Assembly (NCBI GenBank): GCA_013112535.1
Contig: JABFGI010000005.1
Span: 62,001 to 126,000 of the forward strand
Reading direction: 5' to 3'
From: Pseudomonadota bacterium
Lineage (GTDB): Bacteria > Pseudomonadota > Gammaproteobacteria > Eutrophobiales > Eutrophobiaceae
Length of the DNA: 64,000 bases
Shown: in pieces, positions 34,356 to 44,688 of the stretch
Position numbering within the stretch: position 1 is the stretch's first letter
Layout: each line of letters begins with the position of its first letter
Made by a program: the position numbers and the translations under genes
The notes under the pieces: model-generated
Database searches by the model: none
Seen by the model: only the letters and a program-made list of their open reading frames with translations
Told to the model about the DNA's origin: nothing

Positions 34356-34916
34356 TTACATTAACTTGATCCCTGTTATATATGGATGTGCAAAGATCAG
34401 TGCTGCATAAAGGACGAAACCACCTGTTACTGTAATGACATCACTTTTCATTGGTACGGCTTCCGGTTTTTTCCATACGCCTTCTCGTTTATTAATCATA
34501 ATTATTTCCAGTATTGCCCAGATGCCTAATGCCGTGAACAGAATGACGGATCGGTTATCTTCATTGGCAAACATATGACCAATGCTCCATAGCACCAAGC
34601 CTGTTAGTTGCGGATGTCTCAGAACACGCTTGATGTTGGTTTTTCTTTTTGCAGCTACAAACAGAATGAACGTTAATAAAACCAGGATAAATGTAATGTA
34701 TCTACCCCATGCAGCAGGGATATAGATATCTTCCGGTGATATGCTCTGCCAGCCGATTACAATAAGTACCATTGATAAAAGGATTAATATTGCAAACAAC
34801 CCTTTGTATGGCATAAGGCCAATCTTTTCTACAATCGTCGCCCGGGTGTTTTTACAGATGCTCGGAAATAAATGGATAACGACCCAGAGCATTAGACCTG
34901 TGACTAAAAGCGACAT
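34356..34916 (-). CDS. NnrU family membrane protein
   Basis: A 186-residue protein with about five membrane spans. The NnrU pattern is clear: HLFPS near residue 15, RHPQLTGLVLWSIGHMFANE in the middle and a C-terminal span. NnrU proteins are linked to nitric-oxide metabolism or occur next to carotenoid/isoprenoid genes; neither context is present. Single gene. Confidence 0.82.
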   Translation of the reverse strand: MSLLVTGLMLWVVIHLFPSICKNTRATIVEKIGLMPYKGLFAILILLSMVLIVIGWQSISPEDIYIPAAWGRYITFILVLLTFILFVAAKRKTNIKRVLRHPQLTGLVLWSIGHMFANEDNRSVILFTALGIWAILEIIMINKREGVWKKPEAVPMKSDVITVTGGFVLYAALIFAHPYITGIKLM

Positions 34917-35062
34917 TATATTTCTCCCGGTTGTTTGACTTATGAATAATCTCAGTTTTGTTACTTAAAGCCAATATCATTTCACAATAAACAGCATAAG
35001 CATATTGAATCCACTATTTAATCCATGCTACAAAGTGTTATCAATCAATTTCAACTTATAAC

Positions 35063-35749
35063 ATGTCTAAAGCTAAACTTAAGTGGTTAAAAATTACCTT
35101 CCTTTTTTACTGTCTGTTTGGCCTGATGTTCACCACTATTACGGGCTACGCTACTTATATAACCCTGTCGAAGCTTAGCGATTCACCTCATTACGACAGC
35201 TTCGATAAAATTAATTACAGTTATGCTGATGACAACACTTTAGTAATTTGTGTTAGCGGCGTTATGGCAGGCAATGTTTTAAAACAGGATTATCAGCTCT
35301 CTGTTCCACTAGACAAACTCACTAGATATAAACACAAGAAAGGAGATCTATCCAAACTGGAAAACTATTATCTGGATCGACAGTTTATTTCTCGGCAATG
35401 TATCAACAGTGACAATAAAATAATTCCCGAACATATTGAAACACCAGTAGTTAATATTCCTGATGCTTTGAAAGAACTAAACCTGCAGTTACAAGATAAT
35501 CGTGTTTATGAAGTCACGAAACATTGGGGTAGTGTTAATAATAAAACGATGGAGACCAAAGGTAAGCGAATTTTTTATACGGTACCAGTAACTGAAAATG
35601 GTCCTGATGTTGTTGAAATTAAAACAAAACAGTTTCATGGCAAAGGCAGTAAGACCTGGTTTCTGGTATTACCGCTTGCCGTTATTGTCGATACACTTAG
35701 TTTTCCGATACAAATAGCTATGTGGATTAATTATGCAAGCGCGCACTAA
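35063..35749 (+). CDS. Hypothetical membrane protein
   Basis: A 228-residue protein with one membrane span at about 10-31 and one near the C-terminus (about 195-220), and a soluble part of about 165 residues between them, probably periplasmic, with two cysteines (VICVSG and RQCINS). No family recognised. Stands alone between divergent nnrU-like and convergent sixA genes. Confidence 0.65.
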   Translation: MSKAKLKWLKITFLFYCLFGLMFTTITGYATYITLSKLSDSPHYDSFDKINYSYADDNTLVICVSGVMAGNVLKQDYQLSVPLDKLTRYKHKKGDLSKLENYYLDRQFISRQCINSDNKIIPEHIETPVVNIPDALKELNLQLQDNRVYEVTKHWGSVNNKTMETKGKRIFYTVPVTENGPDVVEIKTKQFHGKGSKTWFLVLPLAVIVDTLSFPIQIAMWINYASAH

Positions 35750-35860
35750 TTTCCTGACTTACTCTTTTCTCGACTGAGTCAACTGGCGTGGGAGCAGGGC
35801 ACTGCACCATTGCAGAGATGGCTTTAATGGGTGTTCATTATTAATGAAGCAATCTGGCTG

Positions 35861-36337
35861 CTAAATATAATTAGCGCCTACTGTTTCCGGGCGGAGCATC
35901 CACTGGATCCGCCAATGTTCTTCCTTGTCTTGTTGAAGACAAACAACACTTCCCTGTTTGTAAGCAACAATTGCTGAATCCTCATTGCCTGTTATCAAGT
36001 ATGAAACCATTTTCTCCATAAAAGGTAAGTGGCCGACGAGCATCGTATCACTTTTGAATTGATGAACCTTGATAGAAAAATCCTGAATTGAATCATTAGG
36101 CTTAATACCATCGATAACATCTTCTTCTCCACTTATCAGTAGTGCATCGGCAAATATTTCCGCTGTCTGGTGCGCCCGCATTTTGCCGCTATGTAAAACA
36201 CTATTAACAGTTATCCCGGACGCTCTCAGGAATTCCGATACTTGCCTGACATCTTCCTCACCTTCCGGACTCAGGGGGCAGCCGGGATCAATCTCCTTTG
36301 ATAAAGATTTGCCATGTTGAACCAGATATAGTTTCAT
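35861..36337 (-). CDS. sixA: Phosphohistidine phosphatase SixA
   Basis: Histidine-phosphatase superfamily protein of 158 residues. The catalytic motif near the N-terminus reads LVQHGKS; Gln in place of the usual Arg of RHG also occurs in SixA relatives. The second Arg is in SGKMRAHQTAEIF and the second His in LVGHLPFM. SixA removes phosphate from histidine on phosphotransfer proteins. No two-component genes are nearby. Confidence 0.85.
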   Translation of the reverse strand: MKLYLVQHGKSLSKEIDPGCPLSPEGEEDVRQVSEFLRASGITVNSVLHSGKMRAHQTAEIFADALLISGEEDVIDGIKPNDSIQDFSIKVHQFKSDTMLVGHLPFMEKMVSYLITGNEDSAIVAYKQGSVVCLQQDKEEHWRIQWMLRPETVGANYI

Positions 36338-36489
36338 GTTTTCAAGTATAGAATGATCGTTATCAAATTTTCAGTAATACCCTTAATATTGCTCAACAAC
36401 TTCTCTACATAATCATTTTAATTGCGCCGTTAAACCAGCATAATCTACATTATCAGTATCAGGTACTCATACGAACTAAGGGATATAAC

Positions 36490-36984
36490 ATGGCTAATAA
36501 TAATAGTTTTACTATCACACACGAATTCCATGCACCTGTCGAAAGTGTTTTCGAAGCATGGACGAGTACGGAACAACTTAAGCAATGGTTTGCGCCTGGT
36601 AATTTTTCCGTTATTTTTACCAAAGCTGATATCAAGGCAGGAGGCGAGAGCCATTATTGCATTGCTTCAGAACATGGGCTTAAAGTCTGGTACAAACTGT
36701 TTTACAAGGACTTTATTGCGCCAGCAAAGCTTTCTTTTACACAGGTCTATTCCAATGAAAACGGTGGCATTGAACCACATCCAATGATTAAGAATTTCCC
36801 TGTCGAAATATTCACTACGGTAATGCTTGATGAAAAGGAAGGTAAAACAACAGTTAACCTCACCTGGGAGCCAATGAATGCCAACGCTGAACAGGTTACC
36901 TGCTTTATTGATGAAACTTTTGAACTAAGCCAGGAGTGGGGCGGCATGTTTGCACAACTTGAGGCCTTTCTTGCCAACAGTTGA
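36490..36984 (+). CDS. SRPBCC (AHSA1-like) domain protein
   Basis: A 164-residue protein of the START/Bet v 1-like fold. The N-terminus FTITHEFHAPVESVFEAWT then LKQWFAPG and the C-terminal VNLTWEPM...GGMFAQLEAF are the AHSA1/polyketide-cyclase pattern. Probably binds a hydrophobic ligand; function unknown. Confidence 0.87.
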   Translation: MANNNSFTITHEFHAPVESVFEAWTSTEQLKQWFAPGNFSVIFTKADIKAGGESHYCIASEHGLKVWYKLFYKDFIAPAKLSFTQVYSNENGGIEPHPMIKNFPVEIFTTVMLDEKEGKTTVNLTWEPMNANAEQVTCFIDETFELSQEWGGMFAQLEAFLANS

Positions 36985-37008
36985 TTATTGATAAAGCGCG
37001 ACTCATTA

Positions 37009-37308
37009 CTATTTTCTCTCTACAGCCACGTCTATTTCTTTTCTTTCTACAATGATGTTGTCCCTGTATGCATCAGGATGAAGCGGCATCATTATCTTTA
37101 TTCCAGCACGTTCGCCCCTTTGCGCCGCATCATAAATTACAACATCCTTTTTATTAACAAGACGACCTTTAAACATCATTGATCCGTCCGGAAGAACATA
37201 AAGAATATCTTTTTCCTTTTGCTCAACTTGAGCAACAGGTTTTTTATTTACTGCACAGGCAACAGTTATCAGGCTAATCAAAAAAAGAAAGGCTACTCGC
37301 ATCAACAT
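37009..37308 (-). CDS. Small lipoprotein
   Basis: A 99-residue protein with a lipoprotein signal (ITVAC, Cys at about residue 18). The mature part is basic and short, with the segment LPDGSMMFKGRLVNKKDVVI. AAGGAAATCAT precedes the ATG. No family recognised. Confidence 0.68.
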   Translation of the reverse strand: MLMRVAFLFLISLITVACAVNKKPVAQVEQKEKDILYVLPDGSMMFKGRLVNKKDVVIYDAAQRGERAGIKIMMPLHPDAYRDNIIVERKEIDVAVERK

Positions 37309-37511
37309 ATGATTTCCTTTTAATTGAATCTATATAATAAGTATAGTGCCTCAATAAGTTCGCTACTTATAAATATCGGAAATACACCACACTTTCTATA
37401 CATGATTTAATTTCTCAATATTAGAACTAACATCCTGATTCATACTCTACTAATATGTCCGTAAACCTGATAATTAGTATCATAAGAACCACAGCAAAAT
37501 TGAGGAAAATA

Positions 37512-38165
37512 ATGATTAAGCTATATGGTATTCCGCCTTCGTTTCCGGTGATCCGGGTACAACTGTGTCTGAATGCAATGGAACTCGAGTATAAATTTGT
37601 CCAGATGAACCCGCTCACAGGGGAAACCCAGTCCGAGGAATATTTAAAATTGTCACCTTCAGGCAAGATACCGGCCCTTGAAGACGATGGGTTTGCTTTA
37701 TTTGAGAGTAACGCCATCATGAAATATCTTTGTCGAAAGCATAAATCCGGGTTTTATCCCACGGATATAACTGCTCAGGCAAATGTAGATAAGTGGCTGG
37801 ACTTTACAACAATTCATCTTGGTAATGGTGTTGCTAAGGTTTTGTTTAACAAAATTCTGGCTGGCATGCTTGATGCTGAAGTTGATGAGCAATCTTTAAA
37901 AGACGGCTATGCTTTTATAGAACGCTTCCTTGGCGTTATTGATAAGCAATTGGGTGTATCGACTTTCGTTGCCAGTAATTCTATGACCATTGCTGACTTT
38001 TGTTTATTAGGTACGATCGATCCTGCTGAAGTCATTGACGTTGATATAACGCAATACCCAAATATTGACGCCTGGCGCAAGAAATTAATGCAGGAACCTT
38101 TCTACAAAAAAGTGCATGACTCTTATGGGGAAACATTGGAAAAAGCTATAGCACAAATGTCTTAG
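37512..38165 (+). CDS. Glutathione S-transferase family protein
   Basis: A 217-residue cytosolic GST. The N-terminal thioredoxin-like domain has the SPSGKIPALEDDGFALFES glutathione site (cis-Pro and Glu-Ser); the C-terminal helical domain includes SMTIADFCLLGTID. The ATG at 37512 follows GAGGAAA; an in-frame ATG at 37455 has no site. Substrate unknown. A strong hairpin follows the stop. Confidence 0.88.
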   Translation: MIKLYGIPPSFPVIRVQLCLNAMELEYKFVQMNPLTGETQSEEYLKLSPSGKIPALEDDGFALFESNAIMKYLCRKHKSGFYPTDITAQANVDKWLDFTTIHLGNGVAKVLFNKILAGMLDAEVDEQSLKDGYAFIERFLGVIDKQLGVSTFVASNSMTIADFCLLGTIDPAEVIDVDITQYPNIDAWRKKLMQEPFYKKVHDSYGETLEKAIAQMS

Positions 38166-38179
38166 CGTGAAATTTAAAT

Positions 38180-38206
38180 ACCGGAGTAATAATTTATTAC
38201 TCCGGT
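38180..38206. terminator. Bidirectional hairpin between gst and ysc84-like genes
   Basis: Perfect 12-base stem ACCGGAGTAATA / TATTACTCCGGT with a 3-base loop, between two convergent genes. The flanks are only moderately T-rich. Confidence 0.75.
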
Positions 38207-38216
38207 AATACACCCG

Positions 38217-38771
38217 TTATTTTTTTAGCTTGGTCATTTTTGAGCCTTCCAGCGTCAGGTTATACATCAATCCTTTATTACTGAATACAAAACCGACGAT
38301 AGGATCTTTTATATTCTCACTATTAATGTCTTTCCCGGCACCTAACTCAATCAGGGCGACAGAGCCATCAACACCCGCTTCCCAACCATCACTGTTACGA
38401 AATTTGGTTAATGCATCTTTGGTCATAAAAAGTAGCATGACCGTTTTAAACTGGGCACCAAACTGAAACCCGATTGATGCAGCTGCAGTATTATAATAAT
38501 CGACCGTTTTGCCTTTTATTAATAAAGCACCTTCACCATATTCACCGCCGATTCCTACACCTGCTTTGACCACATCAGGAAAAACAAGAACACCTTCCGC
38601 TTTGGCCAAAAACTTTTCAGCACCAGCTACTTCTACTTTGAATTTTTTTATCGCGGCTTCAACTTCTATATCAATTTCTACCGCTGAAGCGGCATAAGTA
38701 TTTATCGAAAAAACAGAAATCGTTAACAGCATGATTAATTTGCTGAATATATTAATTTTATATTTAGGCAT
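38217..38771 (-). CDS. SYLF-domain (Ysc84-like) lipid-binding protein
   Basis: A 184-residue exported protein: signal peptide (about 1-27, ending TYAA) and a SYLF/Ysc84 domain, with VLVFPDVVKAGVGIGGEYGE, SIGFQFGAQFKTVML and a late GLMYNLTLEGSKMTKL. The domain binds phosphoinositides in eukaryotes; the bacterial role is unknown. Confidence 0.87.
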   Translation of the reverse strand: MPKYKINIFSKLIMLLTISVFSINTYAASAVEIDIEVEAAIKKFKVEVAGAEKFLAKAEGVLVFPDVVKAGVGIGGEYGEGALLIKGKTVDYYNTAAASIGFQFGAQFKTVMLLFMTKDALTKFRNSDGWEAGVDGSVALIELGAGKDINSENIKDPIVGFVFSNKGLMYNLTLEGSKMTKLKK

Positions 38772-39152
38772 TTCAAATACTCCCTGACGGTCGGTTTAAT
38801 TCAGTACAAATCAATAATATATTACGCAAAATGAAATAAACATACCTTAATTCGGTGCTTTTGCGAACTTGTCGGTATTTTTCTATTGATTAAACATGTT
38901 TTTTATCTAATAAACATTATTTTTAAGCCACATCGCTTAGCGACAGTTGATACAATCAGATGTACTTTTGTTCGTCTTTTGTCATATGGAAAAGAAAAAA
39001 CAGAAGAGCAAATGCCAAAAACAATAGAAACAAAAAACTGAGGAAGCTTCTTATTATCCTATGCCGGGCAGTGAAGACTTTAATGAATATTTTAAAGCTC
39101 GCAGGTTCTTTAGAACCCACGACTTATTACGCTATCTTTTGAAGCTTTGAGT
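38772..39152. other. Intergenic region upstream of the lipase-like gene
   Basis: About 380 bases. Near 39028-39150 one plus-strand frame reads protein-like (for example MPGSEDFNEYFKARRFFRTH) but has no upstream start or ribosome site; it may be a gene remnant. Nothing else is recognisable. Confidence 0.3.
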
Positions 39153-40073
39153 ATGATGTTGGAACTTGATCGATCATGGAAAAGTTTATTTAAACCGGGA
39201 GAAGCAACGGAGTATTTTAACTTACCTGTACCATTAGCAATACAGGCAGGCACGAACAACTTTAATCTTTCTAACGCCTGGTGGCTGGCAGAAATATCTC
39301 GACTTATTTATCACCCTGATTTTTATAATGATAAAAATATTAAACTTGCACCCTTTGAATACGAAGTAATTACCTATATTGAAGTAAAGAGCACTTCAAC
39401 ACATGTTGCAGTATTAAAAGTCATTCAGGCAACCCCTTGTCTCGTTGTTGTTTTTAGAGGCACTGATGAAATTGATGACTGGAACATTAATGCACATGCT
39501 TATCAATCGTCATTCAATAACAGAGGAAAGGTACATAGTGGCTTTAAAAAAGCCTACCTGAGTATCAGAAAGGAATTATTTAAGTATTTAAAATCTAATA
39601 CTTTACCTGTATTTATTACAGGCCATAGTCTTGGCGCAGCATTAGCAACGCTAGCTACATCCGAACTTTTTGAAAATGAACAGTTTGACTCATGTTATAC
39701 CTTTGGATCGCCACGTACGGGAAACCCGGATTTTGTTAATACAATAAAGTGTCAACAAATCTATCGAGTCGTTAATAATTACGATGTAGTTACTACCGTA
39801 CCTGTCGATTTTGCACAGATAAAATACGTTCATGTCGGACTTACCTGTTTAATTGATAAAATGGGCGTCTTACTTGAGGGAATGAGCCAGGAGGAAGTGT
39901 ACACATATCAAAAAAACAGTTTAGAAGGACTGAAAGATTACGCTATTTCGAAGTTATTTAACGATAATTTAAAATCAGTTAAAAATGACCTGCCCTCTTT
40001 TCTTTCAGATCACTCGCCGATAAATTATGTCTTGAGCCTGCAGAACCTGTTAAAAAAACAACCGGGGGAATAA
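39153..40073 (+). CDS. Lipase class 3 family protein
   Basis: A 306-residue alpha/beta hydrolase. The nucleophile elbow is TGHSLGAALATLA (about residue 160); the preceding VVVFRGTDEIDDW oxyanion strand and YTFGSPRTGN after it are typical of lipase class 3. Catalytic Asp probably in NYDVVTTVP and His in FLSDHSPINY. No signal peptide. Tandem ATGs at 39153 and 39156 are both possible starts; a TTG at 39147 is weaker. Confidence 0.85.
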   Translation: MMLELDRSWKSLFKPGEATEYFNLPVPLAIQAGTNNFNLSNAWWLAEISRLIYHPDFYNDKNIKLAPFEYEVITYIEVKSTSTHVAVLKVIQATPCLVVVFRGTDEIDDWNINAHAYQSSFNNRGKVHSGFKKAYLSIRKELFKYLKSNTLPVFITGHSLGAALATLATSELFENEQFDSCYTFGSPRTGNPDFVNTIKCQQIYRVVNNYDVVTTVPVDFAQIKYVHVGLTCLIDKMGVLLEGMSQEEVYTYQKNSLEGLKDYAISKLFNDNLKSVKNDLPSFLSDHSPINYVLSLQNLLKKQPGE

Positions 40074-40173
40074 TCTTGTATTTTTTGATCTAGATTAAAT
40101 TTTTCACATAATTAACAAATATTATTGTTTATACAGAATTTTAGCTTCCATCACATTTATACGACGTATTGAT

Positions 40174-41001
40174 ATGAAAAATAATAAAGCTGAAGATAAG
40201 TTGTTAAAAATGCAAGATTCTGTATTAAACACCATTAAGTCATCACGCCAGCATTTACTATCAGAAAATAACTCAAAAGAATATATTCATAATATCCGTG
40301 TTGATATAAAGCATTTACGCGCATGGTTAAGACTAACGAAAAGAAAATCAGGTGGACTTGACTGGAAGAAGATAGACCGACGTTTGTCTGACTGCGCCAA
40401 AGAACTTGGCTCTATACGTGATAATCAAGTTATGATTACAACGCTTGATTTTTTATACAGCAACTCCAAAACAAAAGAAGATCAGGCTGCCATTATTTTT
40501 ATTAAAAACCAACTGGCTTGCAATCCAACAAAACCTAAAAACATACCTGAAAAACTTAAAAACGAACTTTTAACATTATTAAAAGATTTTGAAGAAAAAT
40601 ATACTGATATCAAATCAATTTCTGAATTAAAAGCCGGATTTAAATATTCAATTAATAAATGTGAATTTTTAGCAAGAAATGTTTTTTTAAATACATCCAG
40701 CAACAAAGACATACATAAGCTCAGAAAATGGATAAAAAACTTGTATTACCAGACTGAATATATCAGCAAGGCTTTCCACGTTAGTAAAAAACTAAGAACT
40801 AGAATGCATAAGCTCGGCAATATGCTGGGTAACGTCCATGATTTAATAATTATAAAAGACCGTCTGGACTCATTAGAAGAAAATTACTTTATAAATGTCG
40901 CATGCAGTTTAATAGATGAGAATATTGCTTTAATTGTTAAAAGCTCAGCACCCGTTTACAAAAAGCTATTTAATTCACCGAGGTTAAAATCAATTTTTTA
41001 A
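40174..41001 (+). CDS. CHAD domain protein
   Basis: A 275-residue all-helical protein of the CHAD family. Conserved histidine-rich helices are present: [33 protein letters not shown] and [19 protein letters not shown] domains bind inorganic polyphosphate. No CYTH partner gene is adjacent. Its end overlaps the convergent ABC permease gene by 12 bases. Confidence 0.87.
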   Translation: MKNNKAEDKLLKMQDSVLNTIKSSRQHLLSENNSKEYIHNIRVDIKHLRAWLRLTKRKSGGLDWKKIDRRLSDCAKELGSIRDNQVMITTLDFLYSNSKTKEDQAAIIFIKNQLACNPTKPKNIPEKLKNELLTLLKDFEEKYTDIKSISELKAGFKYSINKCEFLARNVFLNTSSNKDIHKLRKWIKNLYYQTEYISKAFHVSKKLRTRMHKLGNMLGNVHDLIIIKDRLDSLEENYFINVACSLIDENIALIVKSSAPVYKKLFNSPRLKSIF

Positions 41002-41751
41002 CTTATATCCCGTTTTAAATATCCAGTAAACTATAGTTAAACAGAGCAACATAAAAAACAGGATCATGCCTAGACTCACAAAAATATTTACATCAGCAAT
41101 GCCGTAAAAACTCCAGCGAAAACCGCTGATTAAATATACAACGGGATTAAACAAGGTTATCTTTTGCCATAGCGGTGGCAACATGCTGATTGAATAGAAA
41201 CTGCCTCCCAGAAAAGTTAAGGGAGTAACGATCATCATCGGAACAACCTGTAGTTTTTCAAAACTGTCTGCCCAAACACCGAGAATGAAACCAAATAAAC
41301 TAAATGTTAAAGCGGTTAATATTAAAAAACATAACATATAGACAGGATGATCCACTTCATAGTTAACAAATAACTTTGCCGTTAATAAAATCAGCAAGCC
41401 TAATGCAACTGACTTACTTGCAGCAGCGCCTACATAACCGATCAAAATTTCAATATATGACACTGGCGCTGAAAGAACTTCGTATATTGTACCGGTGAAC
41501 TTCGGCATATATATTCCAAATGACGCATTTGAAATGCTTTCATTCAATAGCGACAACATTATTAAACCGGGAATAATAAAAGCACCATAACTAACACCCT
41601 CGATTTCGCCCATACGAGAACCTATCGCGGCACCAAACACAACAAAATAGAGAGAAGTAGATAAAACAGGCGAGGCAATACTTTGCATTAAAGTACGTAA
41701 TGTCCGTGCCATTTCTAATTTATATATCGCTTTAATCGCGTAAAAATTCAT
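40990..41751 (-). CDS. ABC-2 permease (YadH-like)
   Basis: A 253-residue inner-membrane protein with six spans, starting with the amphipathic [20 protein letters not shown] and containing [20 protein letters not shown] and [16 protein letters not shown], typical of the YadH/DrrB export permeases. It follows its ATPase with a 4-base overlap. Substrate unknown. Confidence 0.9.
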   Translation of the reverse strand: MNFYAIKAIYKLEMARTLRTLMQSIASPVLSTSLYFVVFGAAIGSRMGEIEGVSYGAFIIPGLIMLSLLNESISNASFGIYMPKFTGTIYEVLSAPVSYIEILIGYVGAAASKSVALGLLILLTAKLFVNYEVDHPVYMLCFLILTALTFSLFGFILGVWADSFEKLQVVPMMIVTPLTFLGGSFYSISMLPPLWQKITLFNPVVYLISGFRWSFYGIADVNIFVSLGMILFFMLLCLTIVYWIFKTGYKLKN

Positions 41752-42674
41752 TTGTTTTCTCTTACTAAACTAACAAAGATTTCTTCAAGAGAACTTTCCT
41801 TTGTATTTAAATCCTTATAATCAATTTTAGATTCATTTAATTGACGCAGCAGCGTAACAATACCCGTGTCCTCTTTTTGTGCATCAAAGGTATAAACTAA
41901 CTGATAACCTTCTGCCGTTAATTCGAGCGCATAATTTGTAAATTCGGGAGGAATAGCTATTAAAGGGTTATGCAAATGCAGGGTCAGTTGTTTTTTACCC
42001 AGCTTTTTCATTAATTCATCTTTATTCTCGACGATTACTATTTCACCTTTATTAATCACTCCAATACGATCAGCTATTTCTTCAGCTTCTTCTATGTAAT
42101 GCGTTGTCAGAATAATAGTCGTGCCTTCATTACGTAACGCTCTCACCATTTCCCACATACCCTGACGCAACTCAACATCAACACCTGCAGTAGGTTCATC
42201 AAGAAACAATATTGAGGGTTCATGCGACAAGGCTTTTGCTATCATAACCCGTCGTTTCATGCCGCCTGACAAAGTCATAATTTTTGAATCTTTTTTATCC
42301 CACAAGGACAGGTTGCGCAGTATTTTTTCTATATAGTCCGGATTTGGAGCTTTACCAAAGATGCCTCGACTAAATGTAACCGTACTCCAGACACTTTCAA
42401 ACATATCGGTTGCCAGCTCTTGAGGAACCAGTCCGATTTTTGTTCGTGCGGCACGAAACTCTGAAATAATATTATGACCATCAGCAACAACGTTACCTGC
42501 AGTCGGATTAACGATGCCACATATCGTACTGATTAATGTCGTTTTACCCGCGCCGTTTGGGCCTAACAGAGCAAATATTTCTCCTTTATATATCTCAAGG
42601 TCGACATCTTTTAAAGCTTGGAAACCTGAATCATAGGTTTTATTTAACTTTTTGATTGAAATTATGGTCTGCAT
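41748..42674 (-). CDS. ABC transporter ATP-binding protein (YadG-like)
   Basis: A 308-residue ATPase, the same length as E. coli YadG. Walker [10 protein letters not shown], signature [14 protein letters not shown], Walker [14 protein letters not shown]-loop [16 protein letters not shown]. The ATG at 42674 ([17 protein letters not shown]) is the natural start; the longer frame upstream adds 24 residues without family resemblance. Pairs with the following permease. Confidence 0.92.
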   Translation of the reverse strand: MQTIISIKKLNKTYDSGFQALKDVDLEIYKGEIFALLGPNGAGKTTLISTICGIVNPTAGNVVADGHNIISEFRAARTKIGLVPQELATDMFESVWSTVTFSRGIFGKAPNPDYIEKILRNLSLWDKKDSKIMTLSGGMKRRVMIAKALSHEPSILFLDEPTAGVDVELRQGMWEMVRALRNEGTTIILTTHYIEEAEEIADRIGVINKGEIVIVENKDELMKKLGKKQLTLHLHNPLIAIPPEFTNYALELTAEGYQLVYTFDAQKEDTGIVTLLRQLNESKIDYKDLNTKESSLEEIFVSLVRENK

Positions 42675-42849
42675 TTGTACTTTAGCTTGAAAATAAATTT
42701 GCTGAATATTTAGGGGGCATAATAAATCTATTAGTAATACTGACAAGCAATCAATCGCTTTATACGTTTAAACGCGTTAAAGTTAGTTTCCTGCGTAGCG
42801 ATTCAGCTTCCACAGACATCTGCGCATATTACACACATTTAGAGGTGTT

Positions 42850-43500
42850 ATGTCTACTTTGCGCTTTCAATATCAAACTTATGAGTTTGATGATGTCGAT
42901 ATTCATGTCCGAACTTTACGCGACAAACAAGAATTTTACGATAACAAAAATGCAGCCGAAAAACTGGGTATATCTTCTGCGCAATGGTCATTGTTTGGTG
43001 TCGTTTGGCCCTCAAGTGAAGTTCTTGCACATTTTATGTCTGATTTTGATATCAAGGATAAACGCATTCTGGAAATTGGCTGTGGCATAGGTCTAACGAG
43101 CTTATTACTTAACCAGCGCAACGCGGACATTACAGCAACCGACTATCACCCTGAAGCAGAAGCTTTTCTTTTAAAAAACACAACACTTAATGAAGATACA
43201 TCTATACCTTTTATACGTACAGGTTGGGCAGATAAACTCAGTAAGCTTGGTAAGTTTGATCTTATAATTGGAAGCGATATTTTATACGAACAGGAGCACA
43301 CTGACTTATTGTCTCAGTTCATTAACCAACACGCAAAAACACAATGTGAAATTATTATTGTCGATCCGGGTCGCGGCCGACATGCAAATTTTAGCAAAAA
43401 AATGGTAAAGCTTGGCTACGCACATAGCCAGGCTAAACCGGAACACTCAGACTATCTTGATATAGAATTTAAAGGACAGATCCTTCAATATAGACGTTAA
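42850..43500 (+). CDS. Class I SAM-dependent methyltransferase (METTL-like)
   Basis: A 216-residue methyltransferase. SAM motif I is ILEIGCGIGLTSLLL (about residues 75-89), the acidic motif II is ATDYHPEA and motif IV is LIIGSDILYE. The order and the preceding WPSSEVLAHF resemble the lysine-methyltransferase family (PF10294) that includes METTL21-like enzymes. Target unknown. GAGGTGTT precedes the ATG. Confidence 0.85.
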   Translation: MSTLRFQYQTYEFDDVDIHVRTLRDKQEFYDNKNAAEKLGISSAQWSLFGVVWPSSEVLAHFMSDFDIKDKRILEIGCGIGLTSLLLNQRNADITATDYHPEAEAFLLKNTTLNEDTSIPFIRTGWADKLSKLGKFDLIIGSDILYEQEHTDLLSQFINQHAKTQCEIIIVDPGRGRHANFSKKMVKLGYAHSQAKPEHSDYLDIEFKGQILQYRR

Positions 43501-44091
43501 CTATTTTTCATTAATAAGCTTCTGTACTTCTTCCAGTCTTTTATCGCGACCGCAACCATAACGATAGTAACGATAACGAACAGGATTCTTTATATAGTAA
43601 TCCTGATGATACTCTTCAGCTGCATAAAATTGTTTAGCTGGTAAAATCTCTGTCACAATTTTTGCCTTTCCTTTTAATTTATTCTGTAAATCAACTTTAC
43701 TAGACTTTGCCTGTTCTATTTCTTTTTCATTATTGGTAAAAATAGCGGCACGATATTGTGGGCCTTTATCACAGAATTGGCCGCCTGCATCAAAAGGATC
43801 GATATTTTTCCAGAATACTTCTAGTAATTTTTCGTATTGTACTTTGGCAGCATCATATTCAACCTGCAAAGCTTCATAATGACCCGTTTTTCCGGTTGAG
43901 GTTTGTTTATAGGTCGGGTTATCTGTATGCCCACCGGTATAACCGGAAGTTGTTCGAATTACCCCGTCAATCTTATCAAACGGTTTTTCCATACACCAAA
44001 AGCAACCGCCAGCAAAAACAGCCGTTTTATTTTCTGCATAAACATTAAACTGAATACTGCAAAACAAAATAGCGACTAATAAACGAGACAT
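43501..44091 (-). CDS. msrA: Peptide methionine sulfoxide reductase A, exported
   Basis: Reduces the S-epimer of methionine sulfoxide in proteins. About 196 residues with a signal peptide (SRLLVAILFCSIQFNVYA). The catalytic Cys is in FAGGCFWCMEKPFD, followed by SGYTGGHTDNPTY. The C-terminal part ends in a CGRDKRLEEV segment. The ATG at 44091 or the one at 44097 would serve. Directly downstream of msrB, whose stop it touches: a periplasmic MsrB-MsrA pair. Confidence 0.95.
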   Translation of the reverse strand: MSRLLVAILFCSIQFNVYAENKTAVFAGGCFWCMEKPFDKIDGVIRTTSGYTGGHTDNPTYKQTSTGKTGHYEALQVEYDAAKVQYEKLLEVFWKNIDPFDAGGQFCDKGPQYRAAIFTNNEKEIEQAKSSKVDLQNKLKGKAKIVTEILPAKQFYAAEEYHQDYYIKNPVRYRYYRYGCGRDKRLEEVQKLINEK

Positions 44092-44093
44092 TA

Positions 44094-44615
44094 TCAACCT
44101 CTTAAATCTGGCAGCGCCTTGTTGGCAGGAATAAACTTTAAAGCCAGACCATTATTACAATAACGAAGACCTGTTGGCTCAGGTCCATCTTCGAACACGT
44201 GTCCCTGATGCCCCATACAACGGATACAGTGATACTCTGTTCGAGGCCAAACCAGTTTCAAGTCAAGCTTGGTTTCAATACGCCCTTTTATTGGCTGGTA
44301 AAAACTAGGCCAGCCTGTACCGCTATCGTATTTTGTTTCGAATTCAAATAAGGGTAAATAACATGCTGCACATATAAATGTGCCGTCTACTTTAACATTA
44401 TTTAGTGAGCTGGAATCAGGTCGCTCTGTACCTTCTTCAAACAAGATATGAAATGCCTGTTTTGAAATGAGATTTTTCCATTCATTATGAGGCTTATCTA
44501 ATGGCGCCAGATCCAGTGACTTATTAATCGGATGAGCCATAATAACTTTTGACCCTGCCATCAAAAACACGCCAGCAAGTGCACTTGTATGAAATATAAA
44601 CTGTCTACGTTGCAT
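44094..44615 (-). CDS. msrB: Peptide methionine sulfoxide reductase B, probable Tat substrate
   Basis: Reduces the R-epimer of methionine sulfoxide. 173 residues. The N-terminus MQRRQFIFHTSALAGVFLMA has twin arginines followed by a hydrophobic stretch, suggesting Tat export. Two zinc CxxC pairs (CAAC, CIRC), the GTGWPSFYQP block and the catalytic Cys in GLRYCNNGLALKF are all present. An 8-base hairpin stem (CTGAAGTA/TACTTCAG, 44625-44661) abuts the Shine-Dalgarno AGGAG. Confidence 0.95.
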   Translation of the reverse strand: MQRRQFIFHTSALAGVFLMAGSKVIMAHPINKSLDLAPLDKPHNEWKNLISKQAFHILFEEGTERPDSSSLNNVKVDGTFICAACYLPLFEFETKYDSGTGWPSFYQPIKGRIETKLDLKLVWPRTEYHCIRCMGHQGHVFEDGPEPTGLRYCNNGLALKFIPANKALPDLRG

Positions 44616-44688
44616 GGTTTTCTCCTGAAGTACTAGTAAAGACCCAGGATTAATACTTCAGTTCCGTAATGCAGTTTATTAAATCAGT

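Noticed and set aside
39070..39149. Plus-strand frame with MPGSEDFNEYFKARRFF, similar in feel to the start of some transposases
   Set aside because: Only 29 codons, no ribosome site, no inverted repeats or catalytic domain nearby; too little to call an IS remnant.
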